Source: Panacagrimonas sp965216805
GTDB taxonomy: Bacteria > Pseudomonadota > Gammaproteobacteria > Nevskiales > Nevskiaceae
Reading direction: 5' to 3'
Length of the DNA: 64,000 bases
NCBI RefSeq assembly: GCF_965216805.1
Contig: NZ_CBDCGN010000002.1
Coordinates: forward strand, 2,356,001-2,420,000
Shown here piece after piece: positions 51,883 through 60,440 of the stretch; the first letter of the stretch is position 1, and each line of letters opens with the position of its first letter. The notes under the pieces were generated by a model that did not search any database, had not been told where the DNA came from, and saw only the letters and a program-made list of their open reading frames with translations. Position numbers and translations under genes: made by a program.

Positions 51883-53178
51883 TTGAACGACATCCCCTTA
51901 CCTGCGCTGTTTGCGCTGCTCTTTATCCTGCTGGGCCTGTCCGCGTTCTTCTCAAGCTCCGAAACGGGCTTGATGACCTTGAACCGCTATCGGCTCAAGA
52001 CGCGCGTGAGGGCGGGCCAGCGCAGTGCCCGGCTAGCCCAGAGTCTGCTGGACCGCCCGGACCGCCTGATCGGCACCATCCTGCTCGGCAACAACTTCGT
52101 CAACAGCTTGGCCGCCGCCGTGGCGACGGTGATCGGCTTGCGGCTGTTTCCTGGCGACACCGGCATCGCCATCGCCACCGGCACCCTGACCCTGTTGCTG
52201 CTGATCTTCGGCGAGGTCACCCCCAAGACGCTGGCGGCATTGCATCCGGAGCGCATCGGGCTACCGGCGGCCTATGTCCTGTGGCCGCTGCTGCGCCTGC
52301 TGTTCCCGGTGGTGTGGGCGGTCAATCTGATCAGCAACGGCCTGCTGCGCCTGCTGGGCGTGAGCCCGGAGGAGGCCGCCCAGCACAGCCTGTCGGCCGA
52401 GGAATTGCGGACCGTGGTGATGGAAGCCGGCGCCATGATCCCGCAGCGCCACCAGAAGATGCTGCTGTCGATCCTGGATTTGGAAAAGGGCACGGTGGAA
52501 GACATCATGGTGCCGCGCAACGAGATCGTCGGCATCGACGTGTCGCAGCCCTGGGAGCATATCTGCGAACAGGTCGTGAAAACCCAGCACACGCGCCTGC
52601 CGCTGTTCAGCGGCTCCATCGACGAGCTCTGCGGCGTCATCCACGTGCGCCGGCTGCTGAGCCTGCTGTCGGAAGGCACGCTGGATACCAAGAGCCTGGT
52701 GCACCTGGCCAAGGAACCGTACTACATCCCCGAAGGCACTCCGCTCAATCAGCAGTTGCTCAATTTCCAGAACCAGAAGCGCCGTATCGGCTTCGTGGTC
52801 GACGAGTACGGCGACATCCAGGGTCTGGTGACCCTGGAAGACATCCTCGAGGAGGTGGTGGGCGAGTTCACCTCCGACCCTGCCACCCGGATCAAGAACG
52901 TTTACGCCGACCCCGACGGTTCCTACCGGGTGACCGGCTCGGTGACCTTGCGCAGCCTCAACCGCTCGCTGGGATGGAAGCTGCCCACCAACGGCCCCAA
53001 AACGGTCAATGGCCTGTTGCTGGAGCAGTTGGAAAGCATTCCGCAGCCGGGACGTCGCGTGGAAATCGGCGGTTATCTGTTCGAGATCACCGAAACCCGC
53101 TCCAACGCGGTCAAGGCGACCCGGGTGGTGCCACCACCGTCGAAGAAGGGCTTGTCGCTGGCGACGCGGGCGGCATGA
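51883..53178 (+). CDS. CorC/HlyC-family (CNNM, YfjD-like) membrane protein with CBS domains
   Basis: A 431-residue protein from TTG 51883. The N-terminal DUF21/CNNM domain has FFSSSETGLMTLNRYRLK and LLGNNFVNSLAAAVATVIG plus FGEVTPKTLAAL. Two CBS motifs follow (VEDIMVPRNEIVGID; AKEPYYIPEGTPL) and then the CorC_HlyC domain with VVDEYGDIQGLVTLEDILEE. Thought to act in magnesium or cobalt efflux. Its last 68 bases overlap the 3' end of the convergent AraC-family gene. Confidence 0.92.
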   Translation: MNDIPLPALFALLFILLGLSAFFSSSETGLMTLNRYRLKTRVRAGQRSARLAQSLLDRPDRLIGTILLGNNFVNSLAAAVATVIGLRLFPGDTGIAIATGTLTLLLLIFGEVTPKTLAALHPERIGLPAAYVLWPLLRLLFPVVWAVNLISNGLLRLLGVSPEEAAQHSLSAEELRTVVMEAGAMIPQRHQKMLLSILDLEKGTVEDIMVPRNEIVGIDVSQPWEHICEQVVKTQHTRLPLFSGSIDELCGVIHVRRLLSLLSEGTLDTKSLVHLAKEPYYIPEGTPLNQQLLNFQNQKRRIGFVVDEYGDIQGLVTLEDILEEVVGEFTSDPATRIKNVYADPDGSYRVTGSVTLRSLNRSLGWKLPTNGPKTVNGLLLEQLESIPQPGRRVEIGGYLFEITETRSNAVKATRVVPPPSKKGLSLATRAA

Positions 53179-54190
53179 AGCGGCTGGGGGGCACACCTGC
53201 CTCGCGACGAAACGCTCGGGTGAAGTTGCCGACGTCGGTATAGCCGAGCTGGTAGGCGATCTGGGTCACGCTCAGGCGTCCCGCCGCCAGCAGTGCGCAG
53301 GCCGCCTCGAAGCGCGCCCGTCGCGCCAAGTGACGAAAGCCGCTGCCTTCCAGCTTCAGGCGCCGTTCCAGGGTACGCGGCGACAGGTTCAGGATGCCGG
53401 CAATTTCAACCAGGCCGGGCTGCCCCTCGGACGCCTCGCGCAGCATCATGCACACCCAATCGGTCAGGCTGGAGGCATGGGTGATGCGCTGAAACAGGGC
53501 GGCGCATCGGGCTTCCGCCATTCTCAGCGCGTTGTCGTCGGCCATCGCCAACGGCTGTCTCATCTGCTCCGGGTCCAGCACGATGCGCGCGCCCGGCAGA
53601 TGCTGCAGTCCGAAATGCACGGTGGCGGCATGCAGCTCGCGATAACGCCCAGCGTGCGGAGGCGCATCGAACGCCAGCTCGATGCGACAGTGCGGCGCCT
53701 GCCCCGACAACAGCACGCGGACATGCTGATAGGACGCCACCACCATCGCCTCAAGGTGCACCTGGCTCACCAGGCTGCCCTGCGCCAGCAGCGGCCGCAG
53801 CACGATTTCGGCCTGGCGTGGATCGCTGCGATAGCGCAGGGCATAGGTGGGGGTGATCAGACCGAAATAGCGCGACGCCAGCCGCAATGCCTGGTCGGCG
53901 GTCGGTGCACTGAGCATCGCGTAGCCGAGAATGTCGTGAGAACTGAGCTTGAGCATGCCGCCGAGCTCAAATCCCAAGTCGCTGCGGTTGCAGCGCGACG
54001 CCGCCAGTTCGATCAGACGTTCGACCTGCTCGGGCCGCAATTGCCCTTCGGGCGACATCAGCGCGGCGGGCTCGATGTGGGCATCGGTCAGCAGCGCGGC
54101 CAGGTCCACGCCCCACTGCTGAAGGCGGCCGGCCAGCACGGCGTAGTAACGCGCGGGCAGATAGATCGGGGTCGGGGCGATCAGCGTCAT
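53111..54190 (-). CDS. AraC-family transcriptional regulator divergent from alkB
   Basis: A 359-residue regulator from ATG 54190. The N-terminal 230 residues form an Arabinose_bd-like sensor domain of the OruR/ArgR-like group (FELGGMLKLSSHDILGYAML, LASRYFGLITPTYALRY). The C-terminal domain has two helix-turn-helix units: LVEIAGILNLSPRTLERRLK and LSVTQIAYQLGYTDVGNFTRAFRREAGVPPSRF. The gene is divergent from alkB and separated by 112 bases that contain a direct repeat typical for AraC proteins. The precedent is AlkR, an AraC-type activator of alkM in Acinetobacter. Confidence 0.9.
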   Translation of the reverse strand: MTLIAPTPIYLPARYYAVLAGRLQQWGVDLAALLTDAHIEPAALMSPEGQLRPEQVERLIELAASRCNRSDLGFELGGMLKLSSHDILGYAMLSAPTADQALRLASRYFGLITPTYALRYRSDPRQAEIVLRPLLAQGSLVSQVHLEAMVVASYQHVRVLLSGQAPHCRIELAFDAPPHAGRYRELHAATVHFGLQHLPGARIVLDPEQMRQPLAMADDNALRMAEARCAALFQRITHASSLTDWVCMMLREASEGQPGLVEIAGILNLSPRTLERRLKLEGSGFRHLARRARFEAACALLAAGRLSVTQIAYQLGYTDVGNFTRAFRREAGVPPSRFMPPASPATSPSSTVVAPPGSP

Positions 54191-54202
54191 GTAAGTCGCA
54201 AT

Positions 54203-54230
54203 ATGACAACATCGGGTCGGTAAATGACAA
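54203..54230. promoter_or_regulatory. Two direct ATGACAA repeats 21 bases apart in the araC-alkB gap
   Basis: ATGACAA occurs at 54203-54209 and again at 54224-54230, exactly 21 bases or two DNA turns apart, in the same orientation. AraC-family dimers bind such tandem half-sites. An overlapping inverted pair CATCGGG (54210-54216) and CCCGATG (54232-54238) brackets the second copy. Both start 13-40 bases from the regulator's ATG and 70-100 from alkB, so one site could serve activation of alkB and autoregulation. Confidence 0.55.
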
Positions 54231-54302
54231 GCCCGATGATCGGCGCGTCGACACCCTGAAGACCTCCCTGAACAGCTTTGGCCCATAGCTTCGGCCCCCC
54301 CC

Positions 54303-55481
54303 ATGACGACCCTCGCAAACCCGCACACAGCGCACTGGATCGACGCCCGCAAACCCTGGTGGGCGCTGGGAATGCTGGTGCCGTTGTTGCCCTTCATCTG
54401 CTACGCGCTGGTGCAGATCACCGGCTCCGGCACAATGTGGTGGTTCGGGCCAGTGTTCCTGTATGGCATCGTGCCGCTGCTCGATGGCTGGATCGGCGAC
54501 GACTGCAGCAACCCGCCGGAGGCGGTCGTCGCCGAGCTCGAACAGCAACGCTGGTATCGCTGGGTGACCTATGCCTTCGTTCCCCTGCAGTACGCCGCCA
54601 CGGTGCTCGGCGTATGGCTCGCCACGTCCGGCAACCTGGCCTGGTGGGAATTGCTGGGCCTGGGCGCCACCGTCGGCATCGTCAACGGCGTCGGCATCAA
54701 TACCGCTCACGAGCTTGGCCACAAGACCGGCGCAGTGGAAAGATGGCTGGCAAAAATTGCTCTGGCACCAGTGGCTTACGGGCACTTCTTCATAGAGCAC
54801 AACCGCGGCCACCACGTCCGCGCGGCAACCCCGGAAGACCCGGCGAGCGCACGTATGGGCGAATCGTTCTGGGCGTTCCTGCCGCGCACGGTCGTCGGCA
54901 GCATCCGCTCGGCCTGGCATCTGGAAGCGCAACGCCTGGGCCGCGGCGGCAAGCCGGTTTGGCACTGGCAGAATCACAACCTGCAGGCTTGGGCCATGAC
55001 GGTGCTCTTGTTCGGTTCGCTGACCGCCTGGCTGGGCTGGGGTGCCTTGCTGTTCCTGGTCCTGCAGGCCGCCTACGGCGCGTCGCTGCTCGAAGCAGTG
55101 AACTACCTCGAACACTACGGCCTGAAGCGGGCCAAGGACAGCAGCGGGCGCTACGAGCGCGTCCAGCCCAAGCATTCCTGGAACAACAATCGCGTCGTCA
55201 CCAATCTGCTGCTGTACCAGTTGCAGCGGCACTCCGACCACCACGCCAACCCCACGCGACGCTACCAGGCCCTGCGGCACTTCGATGAAAGTCCGCAGCT
55301 GCCCGCCGGCTACGCCACCCTGATTCCGTTGGTGTATTTCCCGCCGCTTTGGTATCGGCTGATGGATCGCCACGTGGCGGCCTATCACCATGGCGATCTC
55401 GGCAAAGCCAACCTGCAACCGTCGCAGCGCGCGCGCTTGCTGGCCTGCTACGGCAGTCAGCCGCAAGAGACCGGCGGGTAG
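54303..55481 (+). CDS. alkB: Alkane 1-monooxygenase AlkB
   Basis: A 392-residue integral membrane di-iron hydroxylase of normal length. All histidine motifs are present: HELGHK at 136-141, EHNRGHH at 165-171, the AlkB signature NYLEHYGLKR at 267-276 and LQRHSDHH at 307-314. Hydrophobic helices cover the N-terminal half. It hydroxylates the terminal carbon of medium-chain alkanes using rubredoxin electrons; no rubredoxin is next to it, so that partner lies elsewhere. The upstream AraC-type gene is the likely regulator. Confidence 0.95.
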   Translation: MTTLANPHTAHWIDARKPWWALGMLVPLLPFICYALVQITGSGTMWWFGPVFLYGIVPLLDGWIGDDCSNPPEAVVAELEQQRWYRWVTYAFVPLQYAATVLGVWLATSGNLAWWELLGLGATVGIVNGVGINTAHELGHKTGAVERWLAKIALAPVAYGHFFIEHNRGHHVRAATPEDPASARMGESFWAFLPRTVVGSIRSAWHLEAQRLGRGGKPVWHWQNHNLQAWAMTVLLFGSLTAWLGWGALLFLVLQAAYGASLLEAVNYLEHYGLKRAKDSSGRYERVQPKHSWNNNRVVTNLLLYQLQRHSDHHANPTRRYQALRHFDESPQLPAGYATLIPLVYFPPLWYRLMDRHVAAYHHGDLGKANLQPSQRARLLACYGSQPQETGG

Positions 55482-55541
55482 CTGTGCTGACCACCGGTAT
55501 GACCTGACCCGGCGCGACAGCAGCAGCCAAGGCGCTCAGAA

Positions 55542-55685
55542 CCTGTCCAAAAACCGTAGCGAGCGAAGGCAGTTCGCGTTTGGCTGAGCGCAGAAAGTGG
55601 AGCGCACATGTGAAGTACGTGAGCATTTCGAGCACCGTAGCGACGCGAAGACGCGAAATGCCGAGGGCGGTGGGTTTTGGACGGG
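55542..55685. repeat. MITE-like element with imperfect terminal inverted repeats
   Basis: CCTGTCCAAAAACC (55542-55555) and GGGTTTTGGACGGG (55672-55685) are imperfect inverted ends of a 144-base block without a gene. Inside, CCGTAGCGA occurs twice and GCATTTCG / CGAAATGC (55623-55630, 55654-55661) is a perfect 8-bp inverted pair. It lies directly after alkB and reaches to the stop of the DUF3592 gene (55689). The layout resembles a non-autonomous transposable repeat. Confidence 0.5.
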
Positions 55686-55688
55686 TTT

Positions 55689-56267
55689 TCAGAGATCGGA
55701 CAGGATCTCGTCGCGTTTGCGCTGGTACTCCGCTTCGTTGATCTGGCCACGGCTGCGCAGCAGATCGAGCGCCTCCATCCGTTCCGCGGCGCTGCCGCGG
55801 GTGCCGCTGCCCTCGGGCGGGACCGACCAGTCGATCGACACCTGATCCGGCGCATCCGGACTCACCCGTACGCGCATGCGTTGTCCGGCCACCAAGCCGA
55901 AGCCGGCAAACGGCAGAAAGTCGACGTGCTCGATCTCGTAGGGCTCTCGACCCTCCACCCGGATTCGCAGTTGCATGCGCGCCTGGGCACGCCGGCCGAC
56001 GATCACGTTGGTAGGCTCGATGCGCAGCACCTCGGCGGTGCCCGGCAGGCCGTGCTCGGCGAATGCCTGCTGACGCTGTGCGGTGGCCTGCATCCGCGTC
56101 CAGATCACCGCGCCGATCATCACCGGGACCACCACCGCCACGCCCCAGATCAGCGCAGTGCTGGAGCCCGGCTTGATCACGAACCACAGCGCCGTGCCAA
56201 CCACTAGGACCACCGCAGCGCAGATGACGAGCAATAAAGTCACGCGAGTTCTTCCGGAAGCAGGCAT
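55689..56267 (-). CDS. DUF3592/SHOCT-type two-helix membrane protein
   Basis: A 192-residue protein from ATG 56267. Two transmembrane helices (VTLLLVICAAVVLVVGTALW and ALIWGVAVVVPVMIGAVIW) are followed by a beta domain (GLPGTAEVLRIEPTNVIVG, MRVRVSPDAPDQVSIDW) and a C-terminal SHOCT helix pair (ERMEALDLLRSRGQINEAEYQRKRDEIL). The function of such proteins is unknown; SHOCT domains mediate oligomerisation. The frame extends further upstream, but that part lies antisense to the patatin start and is Arg/Ser-rich noise. Confidence 0.75.
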   Translation of the reverse strand: MPASGRTRVTLLLVICAAVVLVVGTALWFVIKPGSSTALIWGVAVVVPVMIGAVIWTRMQATAQRQQAFAEHGLPGTAEVLRIEPTNVIVGRRAQARMQLRIRVEGREPYEIEHVDFLPFAGFGLVAGQRMRVRVSPDAPDQVSIDWSVPPEGSGTRGSAAERMEALDLLRSRGQINEAEYQRKRDEILSDL

Positions 56268-56424
56268 GAGCCGTGGCAAGCGCCTACGAGTCGATATCGA
56301 CCGCGAAACGCGGTACGCGGAGGTTGAACGCTCGCCGCGCGGATGTCCACGCACAGCGCCTGCATCGTTCTCGGGTGGCACCGAACTTGCGGACCCTGAG
56401 CTGAAGTTTCCACCGGAGCGGGAC

Positions 56425-57705
56425 ATGCTGGCACCACGTCGAGCTACCGCGGCCCCCGCGACTGTCCGCGGCATGACCGGGCTCGCCCTTACCGCCGGTG
56501 GCGCCCGCGGCGCCTATCAGGCCGGCGTGCTCAAACGCCTCGGCGAGATCCCGGCTCTACGCGGTCGGCCGCTGCCCTTCCCCATCGTCACCGGCGCCTC
56601 GGCGGGCGCGATCAACGGCGCGGCCATCGCCTGCTACGGGTCCGACTTCGCCAACGGCAGCGCGCAACTGGCACGCATCTGGTCGCAACTCCAGGTGTCC
56701 GACGTACTCCACGCCGGCCTGCCCGCACTTGCCCGCAACGGCCTGAAGCTGGCCCTGGACCTGAGTCTGGGCGGTGCCATCGGTGCCGGACGTGTGGCGG
56801 CGCTGTTCGACGCCGCGCCGTTGCGACACCTGCTGCAGCGCGAACTGCCGTTCAACGGCATTGCCGACGCCCTGAGCAGACGGCATCTGTACGCGGTGGC
56901 GGTGACCGCCACCGGGTATCACTCCGGCAAGGCCTTCACCTTCATTCAGGGCCGGCGCGGGCATGCACTATGGAACAAGAGCCGGCGGGTGGCGTTGCCG
57001 ACGGTCATCGGCATCGATCACATCCTGGCATCGTCGGCGATTCCCATTGTGTTCCCGCCGGTGCCGCTATCCGCCGACGGTCACACCGCGTACTTCGGGG
57101 ACGGCGCGCTGCGACTGGTAACGCCCTTGTCGCCGGCCATCCGGCTCGGGGCCGACCGTCTGTTTGCCGTCGGTGTCCGCTGTCAGGAGAGTGCCGACAG
57201 TCTGCTGCGTTCGGAGCTGTCCGGGGCCGGCGACGGTCTGCGACGGCCGCCGCTGTCGCAGATCTGCGGCGTGTTCATGAATGCAATCTTCCTCGATCAC
57301 CTCGATGCGGATGTCGATCACCTGCGCCGCATGAACGACCTGGTCGCCGCTTACGGTCCTGCCCCGGCGGCAGCCGCTGCGGCCGTGGTCGACGAGCCCA
57401 TGCGCGTCATCGATCCGCTGATCGTGTCGCCGACCCAGGACATCGCCATCATCGCCAAGACCTTTGCGCACCGCATGCCCAAGCCCATCCGCTACCTGCT
57501 GGACGGCCTTGGCACCCCGGATGCGCAAAGCGCCGATCTGATGAGCTATCTGCTGTTCGACGGCGCCTTCACCCGCGAACTGATCGAACTGGGGCATCGC
57601 GATGCCGGCGCGCGTATCGACGAGATCGAGCCGTTCCTGTGCGCGCCGCGCCCGCGGGCCGCACCGCCGCAACCGGCTCGGCCGCGGCTACGCGCGGTAG
57701 GCTGA
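56425..57705 (+). CDS. Patatin-like phospholipase
   Basis: A 426-residue patatin. GGARGAYQAG gives the oxyanion hole, GASAG the nucleophile elbow GxSxG, and FGDGAL the Asp-Gly-Ala of the Ser-Asp dyad. The block in which it sits, IDHILASSAIPIVFPPV, is conserved in bacterial patatins. ATG 56425 with GGAG at 56415-56418 is preferred; ATG 56473 directly before the fold is an alternative. No secretion signal is obvious, so it would act on membrane lipids from inside. The C-terminal 150 residues are helical, unassigned. Confidence 0.85.
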   Translation: MLAPRRATAAPATVRGMTGLALTAGGARGAYQAGVLKRLGEIPALRGRPLPFPIVTGASAGAINGAAIACYGSDFANGSAQLARIWSQLQVSDVLHAGLPALARNGLKLALDLSLGGAIGAGRVAALFDAAPLRHLLQRELPFNGIADALSRRHLYAVAVTATGYHSGKAFTFIQGRRGHALWNKSRRVALPTVIGIDHILASSAIPIVFPPVPLSADGHTAYFGDGALRLVTPLSPAIRLGADRLFAVGVRCQESADSLLRSELSGAGDGLRRPPLSQICGVFMNAIFLDHLDADVDHLRRMNDLVAAYGPAPAAAAAAVVDEPMRVIDPLIVSPTQDIAIIAKTFAHRMPKPIRYLLDGLGTPDAQSADLMSYLLFDGAFTRELIELGHRDAGARIDEIEPFLCAPRPRAAPPQPARPRLRAVG

Positions 57706-57801
57706 ACTCTGAAACGACGCACCGTTTCGGCAGCGCCGCCGTCGGGGCGCACGGCACACGGACTCCCACCGGCCGACAGGCGCGCTGCAGCGCCTGCGCT
57801 G

Positions 57802-57968
57802 CTAGCCCGCATTTCTCACAGGTCGTCGGAGAATCCCTTGCCAACTCCCGTTATCACAGGGTTCTTCGGCCTCGCTTCGGAAACAGACCGTCGGAGGATT
57901 CTCCGACTGGATCGGCGCTGGCCTGTCTGCGGCCATCGCTCGATCCCCCTGTGAGAAATGCGGGCTAG
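57802..57968. repeat. MITE-like element with perfect 21-bp terminal inverted repeats, supplying the recJ stop
   Basis: Bases 57802-57822 (starting CTAGCCCGCATTTC and ending CACAGG) are exactly complementary to 57948-57968. Inside, GTCGGAGAATCC (57825-57836) and GGATTCTCCGAC (57896-57907) form a second perfect inverted pair. No coding sequence. The outer CTAG at both ends is self-complementary, so it may be a target duplication rather than part of the repeat. The right arm contains the stop codon of recJ (57965-57967), which shows insertion at the gene's end. Confidence 0.7.
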
Positions 57969-59698
57969 TCGGGCGCACAGCCTCGCAAATCCAGAATCCG
58001 CAGCTCCAGGCTCTCGCGGCCCTGCCAGCGATTGATCGCCAGCTGGTAGGCCAGGCTTACGCGGCCTCCGCCGCGCATGCGTTCGGCACCGTTGAAATCC
58101 ACTGCCACCAGCGGCGGTCCGCCATCCGGCGCCAACTGATAGCGCACGTGCAGCGCATCGGCACCCACCGTGCGCGCACCCTGCACCTCGAACTCGCCCT
58201 CGAAGACGGGCTCGGGCATCGCCTGGCCCCAGGGCCCGGCGCGTTCCAGCGCCAGCACGGTGTCCAGGGTCAGCTCGGCAGCGGTCAGAGGACCGTCGGT
58301 TTCCAGCACCCGTTCGAGTTGCGCGGGACTCAGGCGCGAGCGGCAGGCCGCGTCGAATCGACCACGAAATTCATCCAGGTCTGCCTGCGCCAGGCTCAGC
58401 CCTGCGGCCATGGCGTGACCGCCAAACCGCAGGATCAGGCCCGGCGCCTGGGCATCGACCGCGGCGATCACGTCGCGGATATGCAGGCCCGGGACCGAAC
58501 GTGCCGACCCCTTGAGCAGACCGGCCTGCTGCGCTGGCGCGAAGGCGATCGCCGGGCGGTTGGCGGACTCGCGCAAGCGTGCTGCGATCAGTCCGACCAC
58601 CCCTTCGTGCCACTGTTCGTCGAACAGCGCCACGCCGAACGCGCCGATCCCCGCGCCCTGTTCCAGCTGCCCCTGCGCCTGCCCGCTCATCTGTGCCTGC
58701 AGCTCGCGCCGCTGGCGGTTGATGCCATCCAGTTCGCGTGCCAGTTGCAGCGCTTCGTGCGGGTCGTCGCACAACAGGCAGCGGATACCGATACGGATGT
58801 CGTCCAGCCGGCCGGCCGCGTTGATGCGCGGACCCAGCGCGAAGCCGAGGTCCGAAGTACTGATCTCGCGATGGCGGCGACCGGCCACCTCCAGCAGGGC
58901 CAGCACGCCGGGATGGGCACGGCCGGCACGGATCCGCTGCAGACCCGCCGCCACCAGAATGCGGTTGTTGCGGTCCAGCGGCACCAGGTCGGCCACGGTG
59001 CCGAGGGCCACCAAGTCCAGCAAAGCACCGAGGTCGGGCTCTGGGCGGTCGCGGTAGGCCCCGCGCGCCCGCAGCGCCGCCCGCACGGCCACCAGCAGGT
59101 AGAACATCACGCCGACCCCCGCCAGCGCCTTGGAGGCGAAGGCGCAGTCCGGCTGGCTGGGATCGAGCAAGGCGTCCGCGGCCGGCAGCTCCGGGCCGGG
59201 CAGATGGTGATCGGTCACCAGCACGCGCAGGCCCAGCTCCCGCGCGCGCGCAACCCCGGCCAGGCTGGCGATGCCGTTGTCCACTGTGATCAGCAACCCC
59301 ATCGCGCCGGTGACGGCAGCAGCGGCCTCGGCCAGCTCGACCGACAGCCCGTAGCCCATGGTCAGGCGGTTGGGCACCACGTAATCGACCTGGGCCGCCC
59401 CCAGTGCGCGCAGCCCACGAACCGCCACCGCCACGCCGGTGGCGCCGTCGCAGTCGTAATCGCCGGCCACCACGATGCGCGCGCGCCGGTCCACGGCGTC
59501 GATGACCAGCGCCACCGCGGCGTCGATACCGCGCAGGGTCGATGGCGACAGCAGGCCGCTCAGCGACAGATCCAGCTCGGCTGCCCCGAGCACATCGCGT
59601 GCGGCCAGCACACGGGCCACCACCGGGTGCAGCGACGCCGGCAGCGTATGCGCCGGCACCGGGCGGCGGCGCCTTCGCAGCGGTTCAGCGCCCGCCAC
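57965..59698 (-). CDS. recJ: Single-stranded-DNA exonuclease RecJ
   Basis: A 577-residue RecJ from GTG 59698, which overlaps the end of the SPOR gene. DHH-family motifs are intact: GDYDCDGATG (Asp80, Asp82, Asp84), ITVDNGI, VTDHHLPG with the DHH triad, and GPRINAAGRLDD; the DHHA1 domain has FGGHAMAAGLSL. It degrades ssDNA 5' to 3' in recombination and mismatch repair. The C-terminus ends DLRGCAPD, with the stop lying in a MITE-like repeat, so the natural end may have been altered by a few residues. Confidence 0.95.
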   Translation of the reverse strand: MAGAEPLRRRRRPVPAHTLPASLHPVVARVLAARDVLGAAELDLSLSGLLSPSTLRGIDAAVALVIDAVDRRARIVVAGDYDCDGATGVAVAVRGLRALGAAQVDYVVPNRLTMGYGLSVELAEAAAAVTGAMGLLITVDNGIASLAGVARARELGLRVLVTDHHLPGPELPAADALLDPSQPDCAFASKALAGVGVMFYLLVAVRAALRARGAYRDRPEPDLGALLDLVALGTVADLVPLDRNNRILVAAGLQRIRAGRAHPGVLALLEVAGRRHREISTSDLGFALGPRINAAGRLDDIRIGIRCLLCDDPHEALQLARELDGINRQRRELQAQMSGQAQGQLEQGAGIGAFGVALFDEQWHEGVVGLIAARLRESANRPAIAFAPAQQAGLLKGSARSVPGLHIRDVIAAVDAQAPGLILRFGGHAMAAGLSLAQADLDEFRGRFDAACRSRLSPAQLERVLETDGPLTAAELTLDTVLALERAGPWGQAMPEPVFEGEFEVQGARTVGADALHVRYQLAPDGGPPLVAVDFNGAERMRGGGRVSLAYQLAINRWQGRESLELRILDLRGCAPD

Positions 59699-60440
59699 TC
59701 ACGACCTGCGCCGCAATTCCCTTGGTGGCCAGACTGCGGATCGCCGCATCCGCCGCCGCCGCATCGGCATAAGGTCCGCAGCGCACGCGATACAACGTGC
59801 CCTTGGCGGTGTCCACCGGCACGATCCGGCAGGGCACGCCGAGCCCCTGGGCGCCATCGCGCACGCCTTCTGCCTTGTCCAGATGCGAATAGGCGCCCGC
59901 CTGAATCTGCGTATTGCCGGCGCCGGACGCCGGCGCTGCCGGCTTCGCCGCGACCGGGGGTGGCGCGGGCGGTTTGTCGGGTGGGGTGGCCGGCTTGGCT
60001 GCTGGCTTGACTGTTGGACTGGCGGAGAGTGGCGCCCCTGGCTTGGTGGCAGGCGGTTCCGGCGGCTCCACCGCGGGGGGCGTGGCCTTGGGCTCGACCT
60101 CCGCCGAGTTCGTCGCCGGCGCCGCCGCGGCTGGCTCGCTGGCGCCGGGCTGAGGCGCTGCCTCGCCGGGCGCTTGCTCCGGCACTTCATCCGGCGCTCG
60201 TTGCGGTACCTGCGACGCCTTTAGATCCGTGCTGGCTGGCGCAGCCGGTGTCGATTCTTGGCCGGACAGAGCCCACTCCTGTGGTGGCGAGTCCGGTTTG
60301 GTGAGGTCGATCGTGACGCGGCGTTCGCCATCGCCGCGCAGCGTGTGCAGGCCCGGCGTGGGCAGCAGCCAGCTCAGCAGCAGCGCCACCGCCATCAGGG
60401 CGACCACGCCGACGATGCGGCGCTTCAGCACCTCATCCAT
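59685..60440 (-). CDS. SPOR-domain membrane protein (DedD-like)
   Basis: A 251-residue protein from ATG 60440, which overlaps the folC stop by 8 bases. One N-terminal transmembrane helix (RRIVGVVALMAVALLLSWLLP), a long Pro/Ala-rich periplasmic linker and a C-terminal SPOR domain (TQIQAGAYSHLDKAEGVRDG, YRVRCGPYADAAAADAAI). SPOR domains bind denuded peptidoglycan at the septum; DedD homologues sit next to folC in E. coli as here. Confidence 0.9.
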   Translation of the reverse strand: MDEVLKRRIVGVVALMAVALLLSWLLPTPGLHTLRGDGERRVTIDLTKPDSPPQEWALSGQESTPAAPASTDLKASQVPQRAPDEVPEQAPGEAAPQPGASEPAAAAPATNSAEVEPKATPPAVEPPEPPATKPGAPLSASPTVKPAAKPATPPDKPPAPPPVAAKPAAPASGAGNTQIQAGAYSHLDKAEGVRDGAQGLGVPCRIVPVDTAKGTLYRVRCGPYADAAAADAAIRSLATKGIAAQVVSGGR

